From: Anthopleura xanthogrammica
Lineage: Eukaryota > Cnidaria > Anthozoa > Actiniaria > Actiniidae
NCBI GenBank assembly: GCA_964019055.1
Contig: OZ025209.1
Coordinates: forward strand, 9,921,741-9,985,740
DNA: 64,000 nucleotides
Direction of reading: 5' to 3'
The translations under genes were made by a program, and so were the position numbers. Positions 25,286 to 37,800 of the stretch are shown piece by piece. Numbering within the stretch: position 1 is the first letter of the stretch; the number at the start of each line of letters is the position of its first letter. The notes beneath the pieces are model-generated. The model was given only the letters and a program-made list of their open reading frames with translations, searched no databases and was not told where the DNA came from.

Positions 25286-26602
25286 TTGATCTCTAAAGCC
25301 ATTGAAAAAGTTGTTGCTATTCAACTGGTAGAGTATCTTGAAACTAACAACCTTCATGAAGAATTTCAATCAGCATACAAGACATTTCACAGTGTTGAGA
25401 CTACCCTACTGAGGGTTCATAATGACATTCTCAATGCTCTCAACAACCAGTGTTCGGTTGTCCTTGTACTTTTAGATTTGTCAGCAGCCTTTGATACGGT
25501 TAATCACGAGATCCTTATAAATAGGCTTTCTTCCATCTATGGCATTACAGGTAAAGCAATTCAATGGTTTAAATCTTATTTATCTAACAGGACTTTTCGT
25601 GTTAAAGTTCAAAATAATTTTTCTAAACATCGGTCTTTTGATTGTGGTGTCCCACAAGGCTCTATCTTGGGTCCAATTCTTTTTTTGCTGTACACTAAAC
25701 CTATTGGTGATATTATTCGTGATCACAACTTAAACTTTCATCTTTATGCTGATGATACTCAACTCTACATCACATTCTCAACTTCATCATTATCTGAATC
25801 TGAGTCCGCCATACGTGCAGTGGAAGACTGTGTCGCTGATTTAAACAAGTGGATGACTGATAACATGCTCAAACTCAACAGTGATAAAACTGAAATTCTT
25901 GTTCTAAGTAGCAAGCACATACCACGCCCTCTCATCAGTTCCTTAAATATATCTGGCTATGACATCTCTCCCTCCCAAACAGCTCGCAATATTGGTGTTA
26001 TTTTTGATAATGAACTATCTCTCGATGATCATATTACATCAGTTTGCAAGTCTTGCTTTTTTCATATATACAACATTTGGAAGATTCGAAAATTTCTCAG
26101 TCAAAGTGCATGTGAAATTCTTGTCCATGCCTTGATCTCCTCCAAGTTGGATTTTTGCAACTCTTTACTTTATGGACTTCCTAAGACCTCCTTAAAAAGG
26201 CTACAATGTGTACAAAATGCTGCAGCTCGATTGGTATCTCTAACAAAAAAACAAGAACACATAACTCCAATTCTCTTTAATTTACACTGGCTTCCCATTG
26301 AACAACGAATTGAATTTAAGATAATTTTATTAACTTTTAAAATTCTAAATGGGAAAGCACCTTCTTATCTCTCTAATCTAATTAGTTGTTATGTGCCTTC
26401 CCGTCCTCTTAGGTCTTCTTCCTCTAATCTGCTTTCTATACAAAGCAATAAGCTTAAAGCATATGGGAAGAGAGCTTTCTCTTTTGCTTCCCCTCATCTT
26501 TGGAATTCCCTACCTGCTGAAATGAGGACCTGTAAAACATTTTCCAATTTTAAAAGCAATTTAAAGACCTTTCTTTTTAAGAAAGCATTTTACATTGAGT
26601 AA
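25286..26602 (+). pseudogene. LINE reverse transcriptase domain (438-aa open frame)
   Basis: Uninterrupted RT frame. AFDTVNHEIL is RT motif A with its catalytic Asp, CGVPQGSILGPILF is motif B, and YADDTQLY is motif C with both Asp. A typical CR1/L2 thumb and C-terminal region follow (ILFNLHWLPIEQRIEFKIIL, LWNSLPAEMR). The true domain begins upstream at FRPISNL (about 25265) in the same frame. Because the endonuclease half is broken, the copy cannot be autonomous. Confidence 0.88.
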
Positions 26603-26834
26603 AACCTTTTATTTCTTATTTGAATACGTTAATATTTTAAAAATCTAAAAAATAAAAAAAATAAAAATATATGTATACTTTTATTAAAAATGTTTTTATT
26701 GACTTGTTGTAATTGAATTGAATATTGAGTATTTATTATGTAATACTGTGTTTTTATATGCCAATAATGTGTTTTAAATATTCTTATGTAAAGCGTTAGT
26801 GAATCGTTGAAAATTGACGCTATATAAAATATAC

Positions 26835-26870
<36 letters not shown>

Positions 26871-26904
26871 GAACCAACCATATCGGTTACGGCTTTCAAC
26901 CGTC

Positions 26905-27088
26905 GTTACAAAAACCATACGTACCCTCCCCTCCAAGGTTAACAAAGGTCACCGCTATTGTTTTAGCCGACCAATAGCAATCCGCCAATAGAGACGTGAT
27001 TCATTTAAAATATATGTAAACAAATTAACGTACTTGTATCAATCAACACAGAAGGATTTTAGGGGAGGGTACGTATGGTTTTTGTAAC
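26905..27088. mobile_element. 184-bp MITE nested in the left TIR of the large transposon
   Basis: Terminal inverted repeats gttacaaaaaccatacgtac and its complement (gtacgtatggtttttgtaac), with arms of about 30 bp continuing into ccctcccct. Compared with the uninterrupted right TIR (ctctgttttgtaac), it disrupts the left arm. Its outermost gttacaaaa is shared with the host TIR. Confidence 0.8.
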
Positions 27089-27125
27089 CAGAGGAGGGTC
27101 CAGGGTTATCCCATGATGCATTGCG

Positions 27126-28750
27126 CTTAGCAATTGTAAACATTGAACCATCTCGGCGTTGAAGAAGCGAATACAAAGCCGTTTTTAAAGCCATGATTAA
27201 CCAAGAAAATCATGAACAATGAAAGTAGGGTTAACGTGTGTTGTTTTTTAACAATCCTACTTATGTTTACACCAAAAGGTAATGATATATTTGTAATGGT
27301 TCATGAAAATTTTGATCTTTTAGAAAGGCGGCTTGATACGCTTCAAATATTCGAGTGTCAGATGTTCCAGGCAAAACGCTTATTTCTCAGGAAATATACG
27401 AGTATTTTTCGTTTTAATATCATCATATCTTAGCTTAAGGGTTAATTCATACTCGTATATGAAAGTACTCCAAAGTACTCCAGGTTTTAGATGACATGAA
27501 TCGGTCTTAAAACAACTTCAACCCCTTCCAAGGCGGGTATACAAACATAAAAATCGTCTTTCGATATCTCAGGTGTGTTAAGGCCTGACTCCAGCATGAA
27601 AACGAGGCTAAAATTTATTTTTCTTCTTTAGACTCGAACAGATCAATAGATATTGAAAATAATAATGACACATTATAATTGCATGTGTATAAAGTCTTTC
27701 GTACAATTTCGTTGCCATAGCAACCAACTCCTATTTTTAAATTCTGAATAATAATTGCTAAAAACAGGGTTACATTCAAAACAAAATGGGGAAACCTAAA
27801 GCACATTTAAATGTACCTTAGTCTTTTTTAATGTGTTGATATGTGATAAGTCGATCCAAAATTGCCTTTTAAGGCTGATACCAAGACAAAAAATCAAGCC
27901 AGAATGAAGAACAAATTCGGAAGTTTCGATAAACTGCATAGTTATCGAGCAATTTCTTCTAATTGCTCGAAAGAAAAGGTATCTGGACCAAGTTAAAAAG
28001 CAATTATGTGAAGAAGAACATCCCTTCTCGTAAGTAATTGAAAATTTTTAATCATCTGATGTGACCTAATGCTCCCCATTTGCGAATTTCCTTTGCTCCA
28101 ATACTCATATTTGGATCGTCCGCCATTTTGCTTCACTTGCCTAAAGGAGACTGGAACCGAGTAGTCAAAATTTCCCTACGGGGGGACCGGAGGGGGTGTT
28201 CAATCTGTATTTAGTTTGGCCTTTTTTATCTTTCTCTTACCACCCCTAGGGGAAAAATTTGTACAAATTCAAAATGGCGGATGAAAACCTTCGACTTTTT
28301 TAGTTCTTTGTCAAGTAATTTTTCTTAAAACTTAGAATTATGCATGATATTACCAAAGTCTTTTGGTCATTTTATACCTATCGTATGGCCAAGTAAGTAA
28401 AGAAAATCATTAATAAAGGTTTTAGACAAACAAATTTGGATTAAAGTGAGGCCATGTTGAGTATATGTGTTGGAGATATCTTTTGTTGTTTTAATATAAT
28501 GTCCCTCATTTTCTTCTTGTTCATTTGAGTTTTAGGCGGGAAAAGCTTCCCCACGCGCGTCAGATACTTAATAAAGCCTCAAATTATACATCAATTCAAC
28601 CAATTTGGTACTCAAGCAATCTACTTCTTTGGAAGACTTCAGCTGAAAAACAACTCTGATTATATAAGGTTCCTTTATTTCAAATAATTATTATTATAGC
28701 TTCTGTCTTTTTGAAACACGTTTTTCAAACAAAAAGTATTGGTTTTCCTA
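27126..28750. other. 5' non-coding part of the large transposon
   Basis: No exon is recognised upstream of 28829. It contains a small hairpin at about 27945-27975 (tcgagcaatttcttctaattgctcga). The frames at 27212-27433 and 27615-27806 (minus) have no support. Confidence 0.4.
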
Positions 28751-28830
28751 ATCAAGGCTTGAATTATATAGTTGATTAATTGCATACAGCTTCTTTAGAA
28801 GCTATTGTAGTGTGCAATCAACTATATAAT
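28751..28830. promoter_or_regulatory. Hairpin immediately before and overlapping the transposon start codon
   Basis: attatatagttgattaattg pairs with caatcaactatataat, and acagcttct pairs with agaagct. The right arm ends on the ATG at 28829. It would place a stable stem across the translation start, or it may mark the end of a nested element. No function is demonstrated. Confidence 0.55.
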
Positions 28831-31800
28831 GTCTGTTAAAGTGGAATGTGCCTGGGCTAGGGTGTGCATTCGTGAAACTAAGAACTTGTGTTCTATCACA
28901 AAAGCCTTGAATGAAGGAAAAGCAAAGTTTGGTGCAAGAGTCTTGCAGGAAAGGTATAAACTTTACTGTGAACATTTCAAAGGCTATTCGAGGTTTGACA
29001 TTACACGCTACGACTTCAATCGTGTTGCTAAGAAAATAGACGACCAAACTGTAAACTGGAGATGCAAAGAAGACAAGCAGTCTTATTTGTCTCGATTTGC
29101 AATGCAAAACTGGTTCGATCAAGGCAAAATAATGACCAACGAAACGAGAAAAGCACATTCATTAACAAATTGCAAGGCTTGTCAGCTCTACAACTCAAAG
29201 TCCCAAGCAACATATCCAATGAAAAAGATGTGCAGGTTGGGAAAAGGAGGTCCCCTAAGTAATATTACTACTGATGCAAACAAGCATACACTTCTTCCTG
29301 AAGGCTCAATTATAAGGGCAACAAAGAAACAGCTGAAGTCAGTTGGACAAGAAATCTATTCAACATATGATGAAAAATGTAAGAAAAACTTTGGAAAGAC
29401 ACTGAGTGAAATTCTGGTTCTTGTCCCAGAGGCTGGCCTTGAGAGAAAACTTTCCCCTGTTGAAAAAAGAAAACAGAAAAGGAATAAGCTCAGGCACACA
29501 AAGCGAGATCTTGAAAATAAGGTTTTAATTAAGAATGACACTGGTGTACACCTAAGCTCAAGGGATTCATACAGTGCAAGACAACAGAGACGACTGGCAG
29601 AGTCTTTTGAAACACTAGATGAGGCAAGAGAAAGGGCCATAAAGACATCCCCAAAAGAAAGAGAGAGATCCCACATCCCTGCTTTAGGAAACATAATAGG
29701 TGACATTGATCAGTTATTGATAGATGTTAAGTCATGGCCACATGGCCCTGTAAACTGGTCTGAACAAGCCAGAAAGTACAACATCCGGCACAAGGGGCAA
29801 GACTCATCTCCTTCAAATACAGGCCAAATACTCAAGTCCTTCCTACAGAATACTCAAGGTGTCAATATGGCAAACTTTACCAATACTCAGGATGGAACAA
29901 AAGGTAATTACAATTTATATAGCCAGTTCTAACAAGGTTGGATTCCCTGTGATGAGCATACAAAAATCTGGATAAAATTTAATCTGTTTTGCATTGAAGG
30001 TTAAAAATGAGGGTTAACTAAAACTATAAAACAATTAAAACAAATAAACAAACAAAAACAAACATACTGTATGTATGGATCAAACATACTGATATTTCTT
30101 ATCATATGACCAGACACTTAAATAAATGGATTGATTGATTGATTGATTGATATCACTTACAGGATTTCGTGTACGCCGAGCACTAAAGAAGCAGGAAGGA
30201 GGTGAAATATCTGTTCCAGTTGCACGCACAAATGAGAAGATCCGGGCATCAATCAAGAAGCTAATTGATGATGGAACATACGATGTTGGTGTACCTGTTG
30301 TTCAAAAAGAAATAGTTACATTAGCTCTGAGTAATGAGGGGGAAGTAATCCAGAAAACAACCAATGTCTCTGCAAGGAAAATTCCATTACAGCAGATTAG
30401 AACCGAAGCCCTTGATAGAAACAAGGACTTACTTAAAATAAGAGATGACAGTTTCTATGAAAATCTAACAAGAGAAGAAATAGTAGAAGAGCTGGAAAAA
30501 ATTAATGAGGCAACCGGGGGTGATACTGAAGAATTGAGAGATCTATTGAAAACATTTCAGCAGCAAAGAAACTGGTTGATGTGGCATGACCATTCAACTC
30601 TTTCAAACCATGGGCATATGCTATTCTGTGTAAGAGAACTTTATGACAATGCTATCCATCTAACTGCACAAGAATTGGCTGCTAAGACTGGAATAAACAA
30701 TGTTGATGTCCAAGCCACAATAGAGGAGCCTCAGTTGTACATACTGGGTCCTAGTAGGTCAACTGTAGAAGACCAACTGCAATTTGTTCCTACAAGGCAG
30801 GAAGATTTAAAAGAATTAAAAAGCAGTCTAAAAAGTGAATCTGGAGCAGAAATTAAAGATGTCATGAGATTTATGAATGGGGACAACCCAGCAGCAGAGA
30901 TGGAAGATGGAACTCAGCATGGAGGTCACTATGGTTGTCCTGGTTGTGATGGCAACATCAATAGTAGCTACGATGTAGAATACTCCCTTCAGAGGAAATA
31001 CAAATCACTAGAAGAAAAAAGAAATTTAATCCTGTCTGGTCCTGCTGGAAGAAAGGGCTCACTTCATCCATTCAAAGACTTGAAAGTCAAGGAGCTGAAA
31101 GCTGAGCTACGAGCTAGGGGCATGTCAGATGAAGGAAAAAAGGATGAACTGCAGAAAGATTTAGCAGAGGTACTAGGTGGAAGTACAAGGCTACCTGCAT
31201 TATTGCACTATAATGCCTCAATCCAGGACTTAAACCTGGAATCATATGAAGTCCTGTGCTTCGAAGCACTACACTGTTTGATGAACCACATCAAAAACAT
31301 CCTACAGGAACTGCCTCATCACATAACTGACATAGACACATTAATCAAACTGAAAGAGATCCTTTCCGTACAGCTAAGTAAAGAGAAACTAAGAGGTGTG
31401 GACTACAGAAAGACATTGATTTTTGTGACAATTGCCCTGTACCCACTGGCTAACCTTGAGATCAAGCTTCTGCTGGTAACATTGTGTGAAATGGCTGAGA
31501 TCTATTATTGTCAAGATGCAAAAAGATCTCCCAAACTGATCCTTCGCCTTCATAACCTCTGTTGGCGACATGCAATTCAGTGCCGAAGAGTGCTAACACC
31601 ACCAAAGTCACTCAGCTACAGAAAGCTTTTTGGCCTCTACTTTCATAGTTGTATCACACACTCTTCTCAGCTTCTGAGAATTGTGTCTCACAGGTCTACC
31701 AATGCTGAAATGTTTGAAAGGTTGTTTGAGAAACTCTCAGACATTACTTCCAAGACATGGAACAGGAGAATCCAAGATCTCTCCAAGAATGCAATTCTTC

Positions 31801-32936
31801 ATCTCAAACAAGATACCTCTAAGCCTGGCCTAAACTACATTCTAAAAGAGGAAAGAGTAATCAGTAAGTTAGCAAAGTCTCTCCCACAGATGGAGAACAC
31901 TTTCATCCCTGAAAGCATTCTGATGAAATATGCAGGGGACTGGGAAGCACACCTCAAGCTAATTGCTGACTTCTTGGAGCCAGGTGAAGGAGTATGGTGG
32001 CAATCTGTTGATGGAGGAATAGAGTTCTTTGATGGTCCTAATCAAGTATGCTTCAGAGAAGAGGGTCCAAGACTTCACCACTTCCGTTCATCCAACATAA
32101 AGAAAGAACAAGAGCACCTGGATGCATCTTGGACCAATTGCTTAGAGAGCAAAGTGAAGATTCCTGCAACAAAACTGCGAGATTCTGAGGGGAGATGGCA
32201 TGTGCCTGGAATATGCTGTTCCTCTAAGGACGTTGCTGATGATGAGGATGACAATGTCATTTCTGTAGACCAAATCACTCAGCAAATGACACAAGAAAGT
32301 GGAGATGATAATTTCTTAAATGATGAGAATGCTGATGAGAATGCTGATGAGAATGCAGAGCCCACTACATATACATGTAGTGACATGGAGGTAGAAGAAG
32401 AGCAAATGGAAAGCCATGTTCAGGATAATGATCATGAAGAAGACAACTTAAATACACAGCCAATAATTGGAATCAGACTTGGCAACATGACAGAAGGAGA
32501 AGACCAGATGGATTATGAACAACAAGAAAGGACTGGGGCAAGTATGAAAAGGCCATTCCCATTCTCTGGCAATGCTACACCAGAATCAAAAAAGAAAAAG
32601 GCCACAAATGAGCACACTGAACAACAACTCCATTCTAAAACAGCAAAAGCATTAAGTACAGTGCTGGGTGCAACAGAAGAAGTTTCAAGGTTTGAAAAAT
32701 TGAGAGAGAATTTGCAAAAAAATCCAAAGTCAAGGTATCACATTGAAAGGTATGAGACTCACCTTTTCAAAATCCAGATTGAGGTACTGAAGGCTTTCAG
32801 AGAAACAAATAAGAGCATCAACACCATGAAAGAGCCTATAAAAGATGACCTTGCCAATGAACTGAAATTAAAGAATACAAGGTTAAAAGCAGCATCCTCA
32901 CTTCTAAAGCTATGGAAAATAACTGTGCATCTTTAA
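28829..32936 (+). CDS. Probable transposase-type protein of the large transposon (2 exons, 1282 aa)
   Basis: Exon 1 28829-29903, exon 2 30163-32936. The intron is GT-AG with matching phase and joins ...QDGTKG to FRVRRALKK; it holds a (TTGA)n run. I do not recognise a named superfamily. Visible features: a basic N-terminal region with a Cys pair (NCKAC, about residue 113); a central region with WHDHST (about residue 507), MNGDNPAAEMEDG (about 604) followed by HYGCPGC, and FEALHCLMNH (about 728). The spacing would suit an RNase H-like Asp-Asp-Glu core with an inserted zinc knuckle. A SAP-type DNA-binding motif lies between the last two (LKVKELKAELRARGMSDEGK, about residues 665-684). The tail is acidic (DENADENADENAEP), with a basic KKKK nuclear-signal-like patch. 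The frame is fully open, so the copy may be recent. The transposase role is inferred from the flanking TIRs. Confidence 0.7.
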
Positions 32937-34360
32937 GCCATAGTAGTACACCAAGTACAGTATACAATGCATCTTAACATTTCAGGAAGCTGCATTTTTT
33001 ACTTTAAATAACTTTTAGAGAACTTGACGAGTCAGTTAAATTGAATACAACACTATCACAAGTGTGAGTTTTTACTTGCTTAGCATTCAGAAAGTATTTA
33101 CCAAAGAACCATAACACTATATTATTGTTCTGAGGAAGTCTAGGAAATATTTATATTATGTACGTACAGTAGCTCCTAGGGAATTGGCAGTTTAGTCATG
33201 AAAATATATATTAAGTAATCTGTATTACATGTACAGCTTATTGAACTTTATGGCCTTTGACTGATGGCTAAACTTGAGTTGGCAAACTGTCAAGTATCAT
33301 ATCTTTTATCTACTAGCTGTATATTACCACTGTTTTTATTGCTAAATGCTGACAGAACAGAATTGTGACAGGGTTATTTGTCAATTACCCTTCTGGCATT
33401 TTTGCTACTGTTGTTTTGAACAATCGGTGGCATAGCACTCACCTAAAAGCAGTGGTATCAGCAATATTTAGTAATGGAATATAAGTATTTTTTGTTACTG
33501 TATTTACCATTAATTTTGTAGTTTTCAGAAGCACCAGACTGCAACCTTCATCAGAATCTAAAAAACACATCAAAACAGGTTGATTATATACTGTAAATAT
33601 GTTTTTAAAAATGTGCTGTAAATAATAATATTCTTATAATTATTTAAGAAATTTATTTATTCATTATTTATTAAAATTGTATGGCTAAACATAAGTCTTA
33701 TCAAAAATTTAAACAAATAAGAAAAGAAAATAAGAAAAAACCCAGACCCCATATGAAAACAGATCAATAAGCTAAATGTATATTTAAAACATTATATTAT
33801 CATACAAAAATAATCAATAACCATGTGAATACTGCAGAAATCAAGACTAGGGATAAGTTTACATTATTAATATTAGAAATGAAAAAAGGCCAATTAAACC
33901 CAACCACAAATCCTTATTCAGTTAAACCCTCCTCCCTTACAACAAATATTACTGGCTTACTAAAAATTTCCTTGTCCTTTTGCAATTGATTCCAATAACT
34001 GATTAACTTATTCTATGAAAAAAATCTAGTGTAGTTAGATTTGCACGAGTATTTCGTTCTTTAACTTAAGCTTATATATCTTTAATTTTAGAAAGATTTT
34101 CAGTGCTTAAAAGAATACCGGTCAGCTTCTGAGTAAATATATATATTTCAACATCAATATATTATTTGCGTGGTAAAGCTACTCCCGACTAGTCCGAGAA
34201 TTTTGCTTAGAAACTTCATTTATTAAAGGTAATTTAAGCTTACCAGTAAAAATAATTTCGTACGAAAATGTAAATTACTCACCTTCATTCGTCTTCTAGT
34301 TTCTCCATCTTTGAAAAATAAAATAATTCTTGAACAACGAAGACAAATATATATACTTTA
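32937..34360. other. 3' non-coding part of the large transposon
   Basis: AT-rich, no gene recognised. The region 34362-34682 is open on the plus strand but includes the right TIR and has no family likeness. Confidence 0.4.
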
Positions 34361-34851
34361 AATGCTTCAAATGCTTGGTATGCTTCGAATTTCATATCGA
34401 ATACCAGTTAAATCGCATCACATGTACATCCGCCATCTTGGATTTGATCGAAGCAACACGAGTCTTCGCGGGGGGTGTTTCGGATCGCTAAACCAGGCCT
34501 TAACACACCTGAATATGCACAGTGAACGTAAGATAAGGAGACATTCTGGGAAAGATGCCGAGTATTCAGCAACTGAACTAAACTCCGCCATGTTGATCTT
34601 CTCTCAGAGTCTGCTCAAACAAAGTGATGACGTCACGAAAGAATTGATAATATACTATGAAACGCAATGCATCATGGGATAACCCTGGACCCTACTCTGT
34701 TTTGTAACGACGGTTGAAAGCCGAAACCAGTTATAGTGGTGTTATAGCCGGTTTACTAACACGTTGTAACCGGTTACATTATTTTGCCATTTTTGTTGTG
34801 CTCAGTGTGGCTTAACTGGCCTTGCAGTTCCTTTGATTGTGATTGCCTAAG

Positions 34852-37800
34852 ATGGCGATGTTAACCACGCGAAATTGGATAAAATTCACTACAACATTTC
34901 AAGTATTCCACCTCAGATTTGGTTTTAGGAAGATGGCATCTTTAACGGAGAAGGGACAAGAGAATAGTCAAGAGAATAGTCAAGAGAATGCCAAGATGTT
35001 AAACTGGAAATGTCGTGTTGATCTGACAGCGGCCTTTCGAGGGCTTGAAATGTTGAACCTCGAAGAAGGGATTTGTAATCATCTTAGTCTTATGGCACCC
35101 GCTGCAAGTGGACAAGGAAAAGTGATGCTAATGTTACCTTACGGAAACCACTGGAGAGAGGTAAATAGAGGCTTGTCGTGCAAAAAACATAGCATTGCTC
35201 CACCGGCGACAAGTTGGCCCGGCATTCGGCCCGGGATTCGCCAGCCGCGGATTCGAGAAACATAAACCTATTTTATAACATGTTTTCCAAACCAACCTCA
35301 ACCTAATTTATTCTATAATTGTTCACAATACAATATTGCATTCTTATCACAAAAAGAATTGTTATTCTAATAATTGAATTTGGCTCGGCATACGTACGCT
35401 GGCGGCACTTTGAAAATTCCACACGTGCTGAAGAATTCAAGGAGAAATTGAATCTCTAACAAATTTTCCGCTTTTTACCCCCTAGCCTTAAAACTTCGTG
35501 CAACACCAAAACAATCATTCATAAGCCCATTTCAATTGATTTTGAGTTATTTCAATTTTCATTTTTACACTTTTTGAGACTTCTTACCTGTGATTTTTCA
35601 CCCGAAAATCCAAATTTCAAACTTTAATAACTTTTACACTTTGAATCCTACAGTCATTAGACTTTCACAGCATATTCCCTATACATCACATAACTCATTG
35701 CAAAAGGTTTGACGGACTCCAAATCTTTAAAAGCGTTTCAAAAAATTTGCCGTAATCCCCTCATGGTCCCGCCGCCCTCTGGGGCACTGAACATTTCATT
35801 GCCAGAAATATTGGACATTGTCAGCGGTGTTACGCATGAATGAAAATGAAGTGGTTTTCTAGAGGAAAAATATAACTACATGGTTTCCAAGCACATATTT
35901 ATATTCAACTATGATGTTAGTAAAACAATTTTTGCCAAAAAATAGTTACTTGACAATCAAAAGAACAACTATTATTTTTCTGTTGATAAGCCTCACCACA
36001 GGAAGCCCATGAAGGACAAGAAACAAGTTTCAAACGTAAATCGTTACTTTAAGCTTCCTTATTGTATCTCAGCAGTCAATAGGAGCTTGTAAAAACAAAA
36101 TGGCGATATTTAGGGGTTTTTGAAGCTGTTTGGAGCAGTTCTCTGTGGTTTCTTGTCATTTTTAACTGAAAACTACGAGCTAACAACGCGTCGAATCGCT
36201 TAAAATTTAACCTAACTTCAAGCTTCTTGGGAACCTACATTCTGAAGGCATGCTGTCTATTTTGAGCGGTTTTGGATTTATTAAACACTCGTTTGGTGAT
36301 ATCGAGGTGGAGCTCTTTTACTTTTAAATTTTTTCGAGCTCAAATAAGACGATTTTGGGGTCAAGTGTGGCCAGATTTATAGACGATGTATGGAATCTAG
36401 AGCTTTCGAAGCCTTTCGAAGGCAAGTAGTCCGGGAACCAATATGTCGCATGATTCAATGATCATTTTACGCTTATTTAGTAGCTTGTAGGGTGGGTTGT
36501 TTGTCGCGATGTGGAGCTCAGAGGAAATAAAACCCTATTCGCCGTAAATAGAGGAAGCTCTATATTCCCCATACATTTCCTATAAGACTCGGCGGCTATT
36601 TTGTAAGCTGAAACGCATCATTGCGCATGTATGAGCAGGCTCATGTCCCATATTTCTGGCAATGTCACGCTTGCTAGAGAATTCAAGGAGAAATTGAAAT
36701 TGAGGCCAACTTTGAAACACTGCGGAACATGCATGGTCCATTCTGGTTTTAAAGCAAACGTCATGGCCAGGGCTACGAGGTACTGGATTCCGAATAGAAA
36801 CTTTTCCAATGAAGAAGAAATGCAGGAAGATGTTTACGAAGACGAAGTTCTGGACAAGGTCAGTTCAATCAAAGACTACCTGCTTGATATTCTTAGTACA
36901 GAGAAAACTAGCAAGAACAACAACAACCAATACAGACGACACCAGTTGTTCCTTTTGAAAGGGAAGAAAGCGTTTTTGCAATTGAACCAATGTACAGATA
37001 ACATTGAGCAGACCTTTTTTGGTGAAGAAACAGTTGATGCCATACGACTTGCAGTAGGAAAGATGTTTGGCCAACGTATAGCTCAAGATGGGACAGTTGT
37101 TTAAAGACCAACTGACGTCCCTAAAAAGCTAGACAGTTTTCAATATCTCTATCTGGTGCTGGGCACTGAGGCAATTGTAAAACTGATTATGGAAATGAAG
37201 AACTGCCAGTGATTATGAAACAGCTAACAAACTGGCTTGTTTGACTGAATAAAGAGCCTTACTAATAAGAGATAAGAAAACTACGAGAAAAAGGAATAAC
37301 TTAAACTTTCACCATACCTTCAACGTGCAATCAACTGAATCGTTAAAGGCATGCACGTAGAAGGGCTTCAAAAGTTATTATAAGCTATTTACGCGGTGCG
37401 GGCACTCGAACCGTGAACACTTTAAGTTCTTTTGGAATATTTCAATCGTCCAATCAGAAGCCAGATTTATAACAAGGCTCTGACATTATGCTAAGGTTAG
37501 CTAACTAAATGGGTCGGATCTATATAACCAATGTAAGTGTCTGTTCAGTTGAGAACTGAACCAGCTTGCAACTAGGCATTGGCCAACCGGCCTACGTACC
37601 AATTTACGCAGCGCAGTCGTCGTTTTTGTGTGTGTGTGTGTGTGTCAAAGGAGCAAACTTTTATAGCCAGTGTTTTCAGAATGATATCTGCTCGGGATGA
37701 ATGTTTCGTAGTATATATTCCATATATTAACATATTTTACGACTGCAATTGGTATAATGTTCATTAGTTTTCTAACTATATTTGTAACTTTTCCATAGTT

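Larger units (their letters stand above)
24500..26870 (+). mobile_element. CR1/L2-type non-LTR retrotransposon (LINE), 5'-truncated and rearranged
   Basis: The element runs from the endonuclease N-terminus (LNARSVCNKS from about 24526, then DILCITETWL) to a (TTA)n tail at 26834-26868, preceded by the gacgctatataaaat motif typical of such 3' ends. No target duplication is evident. The 5' UTR and any ORF1 are absent. Confidence 0.9.
26885..34729 (+). mobile_element. About 7.8-kb DNA transposon of unassigned superfamily with interrupted TIRs
   Basis: The inverted termini match in three blocks: 26885-26913 with 34701-34729 (one mismatch), 27095-27125 with 34663-34693 (31 bp, identical; contains gggtccagggttatcccatg), and subterminal 27569-27587 with 34494-34512 (19 bp, identical). 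The left arm is split by a separate MITE at 26905-27088. The interior encodes one long two-exon protein on the plus strand. No target duplication could be resolved outside the arms. The right end lies about 120 bp from the start codon of the aldolase gene. Confidence 0.78.

Noticed and set aside
29356..29706. Minus-strand frame of 116 aa
   Set aside because: Antisense shadow of the transposon gene exon 1.
34362..34682. 106-aa plus-strand frame
   Set aside because: Largely the right TIR and subterminal repeat of the large transposon. No motif.
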